Source: Elysia marginata (taxonomy: Eukaryota; Mollusca; Gastropoda; Plakobranchidae). Taken from it: a stretch of 55,948 bases of DNA. This document shows, piece by piece, positions 1-12,345 of the stretch (the stretch's first letter is position 1; each line of letters opens with the position of its first letter). The notes beneath the pieces were generated by a model. The model worked only from the letters and a program-made list of their open reading frames with translations. It was not told the origin of the DNA and searched no databases. The stretch lies in NCBI GenBank assembly GCA_019649035.1, contig BMAT01008799.1, positions 22,830 to 78,777 on the forward strand, written 5' to 3'. Both the position numbers and the translations under genes were made by a program.

Positions 1-105
1 TCTCTCTCTCTCTCTCTCAATCTCTCTTTCTCTCTTTCTCTCTCCATCATTCTATCTATCTCTCTTTTTTCTCTCTCCATCTGTCTAACTCTCTTTCTTT
101 CTGTT
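1..105. repeat. CT microsatellite
   Basis: Nearly pure pyrimidine tract of CT/TCT units at the window edge, probably continuing outside the window. Confidence 0.9.
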
Positions 106-999
106 GTTATTGCCTTTTTTATCCCTGTCCTTGACTTTTGATTCGCCTGTCTGTTTTTTTTTTAATTTTACTTCCTAATTTTACGTTTCGAATTTGTAAC
201 CTATTTCTCTCTTGACCTCTATATTTTGTTATCTCTTCTCTGACGATTGCTCTCACTTTGTTTCTTTCTACCTGCTTATTTTAAAATAAAACTGTGCAAG
301 GAAAAGAGCGCACAAAAGTTGGAGTACACAATTGGTTTTCAATCCCATGTATGAGAATGAAGGTTCAAAAGCTTAAAGAATAATTTATTGACTTAAAGCA
401 TCAACAACCATCAGATCAATGATAATGAGCAATAATGGTGAAGTCTGTTATATTTCGAGACACACACACTTGCACGGCAATAAATATGAATATCAACATG
501 AAAATGTCTTTAAAAGAGCAACAGTCTATTGACACTCAGTTCCTTCCAAAATCAATTAGATTACGCCAATGTGGATGAAGATTTTGTGTGTCTGTTGAAG
601 AATATCTTTCTTTTTATGTTATTTTGTTCGCTTTTGTTTCAGAGCAAAAGACCAAGGACATTTCCTTACCTATGTCAATGAAACTTTGCAGAACTCGTGG
701 CTTGAAATAAAATGGAACAATCTTGATATTGCTGAGTCGTTAAACCACGACTTTCGATGAAGTATAATCACTTTATAATTTTCGGTTACTGATTGTAAAA
801 GAAAGTCATGAAAAGTTTCAAAAATACTTCCCTCAATCGAAGTTTTTTGTCAGGATTCTTTTAGATCTAATAAATAAATTTGACAAAGTTTGTCTAGCAC
901 TAACGTAGGCCTATCTGTAATCAATCCATCTTTGATTCAACATGGTCTTTTCTTTCGGGATTGTCTCCCTGTCCTTGTCTGTCTTTCCCAACTCGCCTC

Positions 1000-1099
1000 C
1001 TCTCATTCTCTCTCTCTCTTTCGATCCCCCCCTTCTCTCTCTCTCTCTCTCTCTCTACCTGTCTGCTTGTCTGTCTGTCTTCTGTCTGTCTGTCTGTAT
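1000..1099. repeat. CT then TCTG microsatellite
   Basis: (CT)n passing into (TCTG)n, directly followed by a dispersed repeat unit (see 1100-1215). Confidence 0.9.
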
Positions 1100-1215
1100 A
1101 AGAACTAAGATAGAAGTTAGAACACTTGGAGTATACCTATAAAGTAGATAGGGGTCCAAAAAGGATCCATGTAAATTTCTACGATCTAAATAAAGGTAAT
1201 TATAAGCCGAAACTT
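1100..1215 (+). repeat. Dispersed repeat linked to a TCTG microsatellite, copy 1
   Basis: Contains ACACTTGGAGTATA then ctataaagtagata, followed by ggatccatgtaaa and a short run ending ggtaat. The same order of words follows another TCTG tract at 9825-9990, so this is a repeated unit that starts at the microsatellite. Confidence 0.7.
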
Positions 1216-1229
1216 TGCGTCTTACTCTG

Positions 1230-2500
1230 GTTTGAAAGTTAATAATGATAAAACTCTAAAGTAAAATGTTTTGGATGCCTTAGACCCCCAGAGGAAAGAC
1301 ATTAACCGCATATCAGCTTTGAATGGAATCCTAAGACATTTAGAATACTGCGATTCTACTTTACCATTGACTTAACCGACATCACAGAAATAAATCTGCT
1401 TCATGAAATCAGAGATAACACATTGGAAACGAAGAAATTTAACTCCCTTCGGTAAAGTAAATGTTATGAAATTGATTCTGAATTCCAAAATAGTACGCAA
1501 TAATTCTTACCGCACTTCCCAATCCGTGTGATAGAACGATTACAGCCATTCAGAATATTTTTACGGATTTTCTATGGCATAAAAGAGAAATAAAATAGGT
1601 AAGAACAAAAGCTACACCACCACATCCAAAGGAGGTTTGGAAATGCCTGATATAAAAACATTCATTGAAGCTTTAAAGATGACTTGGCTTAGGCGCACGG
1701 AAATCAATATTATTAGCACTTCATAATAAATTGGAACTTTTCTTTACTGTGGGTCCGGCATTGGCAAAAGAAACAAATAGAAAATTATTTTGGAATGACA
1801 CTCTATCAGATTTTTTGACACTATCACAAAAAACAATTCCAGAAACAAACAATAGAGCAATTCCAGTGTTACAGTTTTGTTTTTGTTTTTCTGTATAAAG
1901 AAAGCATAACAATAGACAATAAAATAATTAAAAAATACCCCACTATTACAAAACAATTTATATGAAATTTCACATTTAATGAGAAATGGCAGTCTTCTGA
2001 GATAGAACGAATTTAAAACATTATATCCACAAATTAACATAAACTTCTTAAACTACTTAAGCATCACTCGCGCTATTAAAATTTACATGATTCAGCTGAG
2101 ACTCAGTGATGCGTCGAATTCGGTCGTAGTGGAACCACCTCAAAGCTCCATAATCGTGTCTCAGAGAAAGGGAGGTAAATATGTTTACTCTAAACTAATG
2201 CCATCAGCTTCAAAAATCAAGTTTGTAGTTACATGGGAAAGGAGACTTGGAATAACTCGAAATCAATGTAGATTGTTTACAACGTTGATTAGGACAAGTA
2301 AAGACCGAAAGTTGACGTGGCTTCAATGTAGAATAATAATTTATTTCCAATATTCTCACCACAAATAAAAGTGTTGCTAAATATAACAGTGATCAAAAAA
2401 AAGTTTCTACCTTTTATAAGCACTACCCGGAATCAATAGAACATTTGTTTTGGAATTGTAAATTATTTGCTTTCTCTGCAGTGAGCTTTTAAAACTAAAT
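1230..2500 (+). pseudogene. Decayed L1/Tx1-like LINE, ORF2 C-terminal remnant
   Basis: Translated in pieces it shows RRNLTPFGKVNVMKLILNSK (about 1420-1490), GGLEMPDIKTFIEALKMTWL (about 1630-1690), WERRLGITRNQ with RKLTWLQCRI (2236-2335) and HPESIEHLFWNCK-like text (about 2425-2465). These blocks in this order are typical of the post-RT C-terminal region of L1/Tx1-type ORF2 proteins. Stops and frameshifts between the blocks show it is dead. RT catalytic motifs are absent, so it is a 5'-truncated or eroded copy. Confidence 0.75.
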
Positions 2501-3218
2501 TTAGAAAATTGGACACCTTGTCATAATAATTATGTGCTACAATGGACCATTCAGCTAATTCTATAGGGTATTCTCACAAGCATGAACATTAAGAGTTATC
2601 TGCCTTCGGCAGAAAAAGCCAGGACCAGTTCCCGTATCTAGCAGGCTAGGGCGAGCTAGCAGACTTATCATTTAGTAGTACGGTATTTATTTTCTGTTGC
2701 GAGTGTTATCTACGCACGCGCATATTAAGAGTGATAATTCAGTAAATAAATGCAAGAACACCCATAAAATATATTTGAAATTTCTGTAGTCCGTTACCAG
2801 GGCTCTGCGCAAGTCTAATGTAAAAGTAATGTTTTACTAAGTCTTTCTCCATTTATATTATTTAAGTTTGTCCAGTAACTCCAGTTGTCACAGACAACTA
2901 GATAATAGATTTTCTACTCGCATAGGATATAAACTGGGAATGTCTGACCGGAACTTGCTCTCAACTTTGAAAACACAAATCTTCAATTTCGTTTCGGTGG
3001 TGAGAATTTCTTATTGGGTACTGATGAAACATATCTAGAGATGAAATTCTTGGCTTCATTATTATGCTAGGAAAGCAATACATATACCTTGCTAAGGTTT
3101 CAGAGGCAACACCTAATCTAATCGCTTTTAAACAAATTTTGAGCTCCAGATTAAAGAGTGTAAAAAGAGATAAATTTACAAAATAGTTTAAAATTCCATG
3201 AAAAAAATGGAGGCCATG

Positions 3219-3500
3219 TGGGGCAGCGTGGCTGAGTGATTAGCGCGTCGGACTCAAGATGTGGATGTCGCGAGTTCGATTCCCGACCATGCCATGTTGC
3301 AATTGCCTTGGGAAAGCAATTTACTCTACCTTTCCCAGTTCACCCGCCTGCAAAATTGGTACCGAGCTACAGGCAATTCTTGAATTTGTGATATGCGCCT
3401 GCAAAAACATGCATATGGGTTAAAAGTGGCCTTCACATATACTGGTCGGTTACGCTGAGTAACGAAGCCAAATTTCCCGAAAGGGATTAATATAGTGTAT
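3219..3500 (+). mobile_element. tRNA-derived SINE, family A, copy 1 (most complete)
   Basis: The head has a Pol III A box (GTGGCTGAGTGATTAGCGCG) and B box (GAGTTCGATTCCC), with an anticodon-like loop CTCAAGA resembling tRNA-Leu(CAA). The body contains TTGGGAAAGCAATTTACTC and TGCATATGGGTTAAAAGTGG, and the tail ends AAATTTCCCGAAAGGGATTA. No convincing target-site duplication was found. Related copies are at 12150-12345 and 20180-20345. Confidence 0.8.
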
Positions 3501-4475
3501 AAAAAATCTTTTGAAAAGGCTGACTATTCAATGAGCTAATGTAAAACAGCAAACTGCTATCTTTGCAGCGCATAAGAAGCTAGCGAGTCAAAGAAAGACA
3601 CCGAAATAAAATAGGAATTCGTGTATAAGGTGTGGAGGTGTTTAGGTGTACGAGTTCTGACAGAAATCTGATTATATTTGTTTATGTAGGGCTGTATATA
3701 GATTGATTTTCTCTACATTTAAATATCTGTTATATCAGCAATATTGCCTTTTTTTCTTTCTCTCTATCAATGTAAATTTAATTATAATTACTATTACAAG
3801 TTCAATCGTTGTTTTTTTTGTTTTGTTTTCAACATGATTTGATAATTATGCTAGTAATATCTTTATATTGGTTTCATGCGTTGATTGTTATCATGACTTT
3901 AACCAAGGTTGCAAGCATAAATATAATTGTTTCCTAGTATTGTTCTTAGGAATTATTGTCTTATCGGCAGGAATTTACATACCCACAACAGTCTTAGGTA
4001 CCATTAATATAGCAATAAAGTCCACGGATCATAATAAAATGATAATTGGTTATCTTATATCAGTATCGTATAAAAAGTATTGTTGTAAATATTAATGTGA
4101 TTACAATCACTAGAGATGATACATTGTCATTGTTTGTGCCATTGACAAATTTGTGTACTATGTTGTTTTTACTTACAGACAGTAATAATATCGATACTAC
4201 AGGTAGTGTTTCTATTGTTTTACGAGTACAGTTGTATGTATATATGTGATGTTAACTTTTTGTTTGCTGGTATGGCCACTGTGCTCTACATGGCCGATAT
4301 TTTGTGTATTGCCCTTGTTTTACTTTTTTTTTTGTTACACCATTGAAAAAGAAAGTAACAATTTTTGAAGAAAAAAAAATAAAAAGCTAGACCTTTTCAT
4401 GCATAAAACTAGATTGTATTGTTTTTTTTCTTTTTTCATGGAGTGATAGGTTGTAAATCTGCTTTTTGAGCACCA
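3501..4475. other. Gene-free AT-rich stretch
   Basis: AT-rich single-copy-looking DNA with no coding signal, splice-linked frame or recognised repeat. Confidence 0.6.
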
Positions 4476-4640
4476 TTTGTCTGTCTGTTTGTCTCTCCCC
4501 CCTCTCTCTCTCTCTCTCTTTTCTCTTTCTCTCTCTCTCTTTCTCTCTCTCTTTTTCTCTCTCTCTTTTTCTCTCTCTCTTTTTCTCTCTCTCTCTTTCT
4601 CTCTCTCTCGTTCTCTATCTATCTATCGATCTATCTTGCG
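4476..4640. repeat. CT microsatellite with TCTA tail
   Basis: About 160 bp of CT/TTCT units ending in TCTA repeats. The Ser/Leu-rich frames through it are repeat translations. Confidence 0.95.
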
Positions 4641-4679
4641 TGTGTGTGTTTCTCCTATCTCCATTACATGCATCTTTTG

Positions 4680-5990
4680 AAAACGACTTTAGAGCTGGTG
4701 GTCTCTTAAAAATAGATCACTATCAACCGTCACTTGGCACCCTTAAGTCCATCGATTATTCTTTTATTCTGCGCTGCAGTCACCCTGCCCTCTTCAGGTC
4801 TTCATTTTGCTCACTCTGTGTTGGCCTGTTCCATCAGGCACCCAGTACTCCTGCAGATAAGTGACAGCTCCAGAGCATCTCAGTCATGGCGTGGACTGAC
4901 TGTCTGACTGGCCTCAATTGCAGTAAGGGCGTGAGTCAGGTCAAGATCTGTTGCCTTGGTACATGGCTCCACGTTAATAAATCAGGAATAGTCAGATTAG
5001 GCTTGCAATATTCTAAGACAGCGCGCGATTACTGCTGGTTTAGTCAATATTGAGATTTAATTTCAGAATGTAAGCGAGACACCAATGTCTTTGTATAGTG
5101 AACGATTTAGATTAGTGTCCACCCTCCCTTTCACTTTGCTCTTCATCGGAGCTTCATACCATGACATTATATAGCTCTTGCGAAAGAAAGGCATTGGCCC
5201 ATAGAACATGAATAATAATATATGAACCATTGTGATCTGAATACGGAAAGTTTTATGACAAAACGCGTTACATCCATTTATAAAAACAACATTTTCCAAT
5301 TTCTTTTCAGTCAGGCATATCATATTGTTGGTGTAACAATAAATCTATTATTAAAAATAAATCTTCCTGAGAAGCTAGACAGAAATAGCCGAAAGTATGC
5401 ACTAAAAAACTGTAGGGTTTGTGTTGAAAGGTTCAGCATTGTTGTAACCAGGGTCTTCCATGCTTGACAGTTAGATAAAAACCGCAGGAAAACTTTTTTT
5501 CGACACTTAGAATCTACAATGACACCAAGCTCTAGATCTAGATTCGAAGTCTAGCTTTTCATGCACCACCTTATAGGTATATAATGGCCGGTTTAGGATC
5601 GCTGAGAGGATTATCCAAGGTTCCCAAACCAACCAAACTACCCGAAAACAGCACAGTTAAGTCCAAGATGTGATCAAATCAAGACAGCCGATGGGTCGCT
5701 TCCGGGAAGAAGTGTCCTTGATGTCTTGGCCCTGAACCCCGCCCACTTCAGTCACGCCTGTGAAGAGATCTTTCAGCCCCCACCTTTGTTAGGAGCGCCC
5801 TATTGTCTTTTTTTTGTTTTTCTCGTTCACATCCTTTTAATCCTACTTTTTTCACATTTTTTACTGCCTTCCCTCCTTTATTGGACCCGCACTGCTCTCT
5901 CTTCCCCCATTCTTTTCTTTTTCTTTGTGCTTTTGTCCTTTTCACTTAAACATCCATCATTTACCATTCTATTTTATCTACCTTCCCACC
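4680..5990. other. Gene-free stretch with two GC-richer islands
   Basis: 4685-4980 and 5585-5800 are less AT-rich and more complex than their surroundings, without a supported exon. The rest is ordinary AT-rich DNA. Confidence 0.5.
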
Positions 5991-5992
5991 TT

Positions 5993-5997
5993 CCCTC

Positions 5998-6044
<47 letters not shown>

Positions 6045-6230
6045 AACTCTCTCTAACTTTCTCTTTCCCTCTATCTCTCTTCATCAATCTAATAATTATG
6101 AGATATTTATAGATTAGCCATGTACCTATCGGTCTATCTATCTATCTAATTATCTATTTATCTCTCTGTCTATCTATCTGTCCATCTATCTTTCTATCTA
6201 TTTTTTCTATCCATCAGTCTGGCTTACTAT
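5993..6230. repeat. Compound CT / TCTG / TCTA microsatellite
   Basis: CT units, then TCTG, then TCTA/TCTG units to about 6230. Confidence 0.92.
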
Positions 6231-6239
6231 CATTCTGTG

Positions 6240-8820
6240 TGTCAATATATCTGGCGTTCTTTTTTTTTCCTTATATATTGCCTATCCTTCTATTAATGTT
6301 GTCAGAAAATTTAGAGACTTTTTAAATGCAGAAAAACACACGCAAAAAGGACTCAGGACCGCTTAAGGCAGCAAAAAGTTTGCAAATGTTCATAACAATT
6401 CGTTATTGGTTATCATTAGAGGTTTCGACTGTGACGTTCTAGACACTACAGCACGGTCGCTAACAATGCAGTCAGAGAGAAATTTTAGTATTGTTGTACA
6501 CAGCGAGTTTGCATGCCAGTTTTACAAGTGTCAAGAAACGCTAAAACAGTTTTCTTTGCCACAGAACACACAGAACTGAAAAAATTATTATACTTTCAGT
6601 AAGATGTGAAGCTCCTTTGAATGCTTGCACAATCTTGAAGTCCATTATAAAAAAAAACTTACAAGCATCAACATTAGAAGTTTCATTAGTGCTTCTTCAG
6701 AAGTTTGAACGCTACATGTTCTATCATGGCCAGGGAAATAGCACTAGATTTGCACCCTTTAAGAGACTGGTTTTTTTTTTTAAGAAATCATGCATTTCGC
6801 TTCATTCATTTCTCCTGCTTCATACAGCGGAACACACATTAAGCACTTCGCCATTAACATAAGTCTTTATTCCTCGATCTGAACTTGTGTAGATCTTTTC
6901 CCTTAAGTCCTTTTTTTCTCTCCCATATTTTTTCCGTTTATTTATTTGTTCACTATCTAAATGGGTATCTATAAAAAAAACTTCTGTTCATCATTCATTC
7001 TACATCTCCTTTATTTCTTTAAATCTTTCAACTATCAAACGTTCTCTTGGTCTTTTGTCTTGAGCTTTTTTGTCAATTCTCGAATATATATTTTAAGCAG
7101 TATCCCTCACGTAACAGACCCATCTGTGAAATCAGTGCCTGAGCTATCAGAACTATACCAATGTAAATGTTCCACACAAAAAGTATCATAAACATTACAA
7201 ATTTAGAGTTTCATTATTCTAGTCGAACTTCTACCCTCGTCACTCTAGTCCAGATGTCGGGGGAATATGCCTCTGTACAACCTAACATTTTAAATAGTTA
7301 TTTCTCTTCAAAACCACTGTTTTCTTTTTTGTTTCTTGTTTTTTTTTCCTTTGTTGTTGTTTTTTTTTGTTTTGTTTTTTTTTTTGGCTTAATTTTTACA
7401 TGTCTTCTGTTCTAACCATCAGCAGCGCTAGAGTAGCTATTGACTGTTTGGGACAACGGCACTCTCAGTCTCGGCTGAGTTCACCCTGGTTCATTGTTTG
7501 TCAGTAAAACGCTTCTCGTGTTTTTCTTCCGGTCAGGTCAATGGTCAAAGTTGAGTATAGCAGGTCTGGGTTGATTCGATATTTGCGCATGAGCAAAGAG
7601 CGCTGAAAGCGGCTCCTCTTGATTTGCAACTGTAGTTATTAGCACGCTTGACTGGTATTAAATTATCATAAGGAAGTGTGAACAATTTTCTGTCTCAAAA
7701 CTTTGTATAAAACTATAACTAAATCTAGACTCCACTGCTTTTAGAGTACGTGCAACTTCCTTTACAACTCCCTTGTTCTCATTGCGTTTGGATAGCAAAA
7801 ACTTCAATTCGCTTGAAAATTAAAACTACAACCTTAAAACGAAAAGGACATTCAGGAAGCTCATTAAGACCTTGTTAAATTGTACAGGACATTTCAAAAG
7901 GTCATCGATCTAATAAAGTTAATTAGACTAATCATTACTGATAACCATTTACGTCAGTTTTAATAAGTTTTAATATCCTGATTTGTCATGAAGAAACTGA
8001 GACTAAAAGCAACCTTTAACAGATATTTAATAAACCCTTTTGCGCCTTTCTCGGGTGTCATTCTTTTCTTTATCTTTTCTATTACACATTCGTCAATTTT
8101 TTTTAATTTGCTTCTTTTTAGGTATCGCTCTGAAATTAAAATTTTCCTGTTATCTTAGGTTCTTCATCTTTATTTTCTATATAACAATCCATAGCGCCTC
8201 TTCAGCACTTTGAGATTAGATGGTTCAACCCGCATTGCTATTCTTGCTGTCATCTCTTGCCATTCATGTCTTCATCTCTGGTAGTCATATTAAATCTTAC
8301 AAGTCCATCGTCCCCACACTCCACCGTCGCTTCGGCAGCACAATGTTTCCACTTTTTAATTGAATTTCAAGATTCATATCTGTTTGATTCTCCCGCCCCC
8401 TTCTCCCATTATCTCTCTAATTCTCTGTGTTCTCTCTCTTATCCTCTCTCCACCTCTCTTTTTTACTTCTCTATAAATAAACCCTTTGTGTCTAAGGATT
8501 AGCACGCCAGAAAACCATGATTTTTTTCATAGAAAGCTGTTCAAAACCTTTAACCAATATTCTTTTCAGGATAGTTTTGTTCTTTATTAGAATCTTCCTG
8601 CTAGGCATAATCCAACTTTAACACCTAATTTAAACAGCAATTTCTGATTCAGAAAACTTCTTTCTTATATTGTTTATATGTTTGAATTTTACTCTTTTGC
8701 AATGTTTGGGATATCATTCCAAACTTTATTGGATGTCTTCGCTCAGACTCTTTTTGTCCGTTGTAAATACAGAGTTTTAAAAATAAGTTGCACTATGAAC
8801 ACTCTGCTTAATATAAAAAC
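6240..8820. other. Gene-free stretch
   Basis: AT-rich with T/TTTG runs at 7320-7390. 7400-7650 is a GC-richer island. No supported gene. Confidence 0.55.
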
Positions 8821-8822
8821 CA

Positions 8823-8823
<1 letters not shown>

Positions 8824-8865
<42 letters not shown>

Positions 8866-8885
8866 CTCTCTCTCTCTTTTTTTTT
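8824..8885. repeat. CT microsatellite
   Basis: (CT)n followed by a T run. Confidence 0.95.
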
Positions 8886-9427
8886 CTCCTTCCCTCTATC
8901 TGTTATTAAAAGATTCATATAAAAAGACTTGCGTGTGTAATAGTTTACACAAACGCCTTTTTTTAAATGAATATTCTGGGTGTCTTAATAAAAACACTAC
9001 AACCAATTTTTCTTAGAGTAATGTTTGCTCTGAATCGATATGCTAAGCAGATTTATACCACTATTATATTCTAATGCATTTTTGTCTCTGGTAGATGCTC
9101 ACATATCTTTGTCTCTTTGTCAGTACTATCTGTTTGATATAGTCTGTTGAAATATACTAAGTTATTATTCTCTTTGTAAGAGCGGGCAGAAGAACAGACC
9201 AGTGCTGCATTTTTTTGTGATGGGTGGATTTCAGGATGTCAACCACGGTTGAGTTGATAGAGACCCCAGTGAAATAATACAGGGCTCATTCAAAGAAACA
9301 GCGGGAGGGGAAATGATGAGCAAGAACCGCCGCATCCCTTTCACTCTCATCCTCAGGCCCTTTACTCTTTCCCGTACTCTCAACGCATCCTTTTCAATCT
9401 CCGGCCTTTCATGCGACTGCAAACTAT

Positions 9428-9490
9428 AGTCTGTCTGTCTCTCTATCTCTATCTCTCTCTCTGTATCTCTCTCTGTCGATCTTTCTATCT
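9428..9490. repeat. TCTG/CT microsatellite
   Basis: Mixed TCTG, TCTA and CT units. 9190-9420 just before it is a GC-richer island without a supported exon. Confidence 0.85.
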
Positions 9491-9781
9491 TTAACTTTCT
9501 AAATCATTTTTTTAACAAAATACTATAACTGTGGGAATTGATGAAATGGCGTCAAAACATAAAAGACATTAAAAAACGTAACTATTTCACACTGTATTAC
9601 TTGATCAAACATGAGTCAAGCTTTTAGATTTGTTTTTTTTTAATTCTCCACATTAATCCTATTTGGTGTGATATTAGTAGTTACATTTTTTGTCGTTTTT
9701 ATTGCAATCTTAGGTAAAAAAAAAACAACAAGAACCATCTATTATGGTTACTTTTTTATAATGATATTTTTATTTTTCAAT

Positions 9782-9824
9782 CTGTTTTTCTGTCTGTCTG
9801 TCTCTGTCTCTGTCTCTATCAAAA
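9782..9824. repeat. TCTG microsatellite
   Basis: (TCTG)n and (TCTCTG)n directly before the dispersed repeat at 9825. Confidence 0.85.
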
Positions 9825-9990
9825 ACTAAAGTAGAGTTCACAACACTTGGAGTATATCTATAAAGTAGATAAGGATCCATAAAGTGTCCGTCTTTCTGTC
9901 TAGCTTTCTTGGAGTAAAAAAAAAGAATACGGAAGGATGCATGTAAAACTATCAGATCTAAAAGGTAATAAAAAGCGGACTACAGCCACC
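9825..9990 (+). repeat. Dispersed repeat linked to a TCTG microsatellite, copy 2
   Basis: Shares ACACTTGGAGTATA, ctataaagtagata and the later atgcatgtaaaact...agatctaaaaggtaat words with 1100-1215, but has about 50 extra bases in the middle. Same orientation as copy 1. Confidence 0.7.
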
Positions 9991-12145
9991 ACTCCCTGAA
10001 ACAAGGAAAGAACGTAATTCTAGATTTATACATAAAATCGTTTCGGCTTTATTTCTCTGCCTACTTCAGTGTAAAATGATATATACAATTGAGATTTCAT
10101 AGAGATAATGAAACTTGTCCGTATTTAAAGACAAGATTATAAGAAAAAAGAATGGTGTTAGGCCTACCCATTGTTCCTAAATTAATTATGTTTTGTGCGA
10201 AAGACTTTTTATCTGTCTTTTTAATGTTAACCTATTTTATTTAAACGAAATACAATAAGCTTACTTAGCCTCAGTTAGAAAGATGACCAGTTTTCATAAT
10301 AAAAATATCTTTCTGAACGAAAGAGATCAAGTAATTTGTTTTTATTGTAAACAGACAAAAGTAGCAAGCTATTCGTTGCGCTCCATCAGACCCCCAATAT
10401 CCCACGGGCACTGCGCCGTCCTTGCTTGATACCATGTCTCTCTCATTGAGGACAAAAAGCATTCAATAACAAAGAGCCTTAAATAGCCAATGGTCACAAA
10501 CTTCAAAGTCCGATTATTCTCAAAATAAGGAGTTAAAGACCTTCACAATTTTCATTGTATTCTAACGCTATCACCTTCTCGGACCATCTCCCCGATGCCC
10601 AAATGGGGTGGCGTAAAATGTACAAAGCTTAGCGGATGAAGCTCCACAGAATCAAATTTCAACCTTGGAACACAAGTCAATTTGAAAGCAATCTGTGCAT
10701 GGCAGGCTGGTGTTGGGTCGTTCACTGCGTGTTCAGGCCAGGCGTTTCTTAGTGCATAGTCGGCCTTTCTTGTTGTTGAAAGAAATTAATTTTCTAGTTG
10801 ACCGATTCCCATACACAATTATCGGCGATGAGATCAAAGTTGAGCATCATGAATGTCGTAAATGTCCCCAAGGCTTGGCAAACAAAATAATTGTATTATT
10901 TCTGAATGCACTGCCTTTGGCCTAGAAAAGCACCATAGTAGCTGTGCAGTTTGTTATTTTAGACTTTAGAACTAACTTGTTCTTCAGTAGGATGCGAAAA
11001 GCATGCCAAAATCCATCTTAAAAACGAATTTTGAACTTATCAAGAAGCTCAAAAAATATGGGGTCCCTTTTGTTTTTCTTAACCTTTCAGAAATTTGTAA
11101 TGTACTGATTGAGCTTGGCTTATAGTGTACGTTTAAACGTGAAGGAAAATGTAAAAACAGCACATTTGGACTAGTAATTTTCTTCTTCTTATTTTTTTGG
11201 TTCATTTAGAAGAATACTGCTCTCGCTTTGAGGAGCTACCAGTAAGGTAGAAGAGTTTTCTACATATTTGTTAAATCATGTATTTTTAAAAATGCGCCTT
11301 GGAGCTTCAGTTGGATAAGACTTTATAGATAATAATTTTACTGACTATAAAATGCAGCTTTTAGTATTACTTTTTTCTCATTCCTAGCTCTCCCTCTTCC
11401 AGCGTCTTATACTCATCGGTGTGTTTTTATCAACAGTGCAGCTAAGTTGCTCTCTGGTTATTTAACAACTGTTTTCACACAAAAACGAAAGAGCTCATTC
11501 ACTGGGTACAATGCTTTTTATATATTAATATTCTCGTTGGTGGGAAGTTTTTTTTTAGTTATAAGAGTTAAAAGAGTTCCGTCTTTTGAGTTAGGTTTTC
11601 CATCTAAAGGGAACAAGCTCATTTTCCCCATACTGCTAGTGCTATATTTTTTTTAGCCAGAGGACTTCATTAGTTCCTCATCTTGTTATGTTTTGCAAAT
11701 CTTATTTGGGAAATGCTCTAGCGCGCACGAAGAGTCTTTTACAGACAAGAGCCGGCGTGTCCAAATCAAAGCCAAAGCAGTAACGCTTTGTTTGCCGAGA
11801 GCAAAAACCCAGATGCAGAGCATTACTTTGTCCAATTCGAAATATGAAATTAGGCATATTGAAATATCAGTAGACTAAATAAGATTTTGTAAACGATTTT
11901 GAACACGTAGATATCTATTTCTTAAAACATTTAATAAGCCAGCCATAAACAAATTGAGAGGTAAGGAGAGAAAAATGCTCTTTTCAGTGCCTTGTTTTCA
12001 GAAAATTTTCAAATTGAGAAGCACATTTTTTAAAAGTTATTAAAAAATATAGTTTTAGTTTACACTGCCGATGTAAGAGTCAAGACTGTAAATATTTCAC
12101 CCATCAAACCCATTTTACACCCCACAGCAAATTCAAGACATATTT
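9991..12145. other. Gene-free stretch
   Basis: AT-rich. 10370-10780 is somewhat GC-richer. Short open frames here show no recognisable domain. Confidence 0.5.
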
Positions 12146-12149
12146 TAGA

Positions 12150-12345
12150 GCATTATAGTACAGCAGCGTGCTGGGCGCTCAAACACTAACAAATCACAAA
12201 ATTCAAGTACTGGCCTTTCCCAGATACCATTTTACTAGTGGGCTGGCTCAGGAAAGTGTGGGAAAGTTGCTTTCCTATGGTAATTTTAACAAGAGTTGTG
12301 GTTGGGATCGAATCTGCAACGGCCATATCGCATTTAAAAAAGAGA
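12150..12345 (-). mobile_element. tRNA-derived SINE, family A, copy 2 (head eroded)
   Basis: On the minus strand a B-box-like GCAGATTCGATCCCAACC (around 12300-12320) is followed by TAGGAAAGCAACTTTCCC and CTTGAATTTTGTGATTTG. These align in order to the body of the copy at 3219-3500. The A-box end is not recognisable. Confidence 0.65.

Noticed and set aside
890-1142. Two overlapping open frames rich in Ser and Leu
   Set aside because: Both run through the CT/TCTG repeat and shift frame with it.
3035-3065. TAGAGATGAAATTCTTGG resembles an 18S rRNA segment
   Set aside because: Only about 17 bases agree; flanking rRNA sequence is absent, so chance is likely.
3219-3297. Functional tRNA-Leu gene
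   Set aside because: Acceptor stem does not pair properly, there is a long repeated body, and related copies exist; it is a SINE head.
4466-4864. 132-codon Ser/Leu-rich open frame
   Set aside because: Translation of a CT microsatellite; no domain or splice support.
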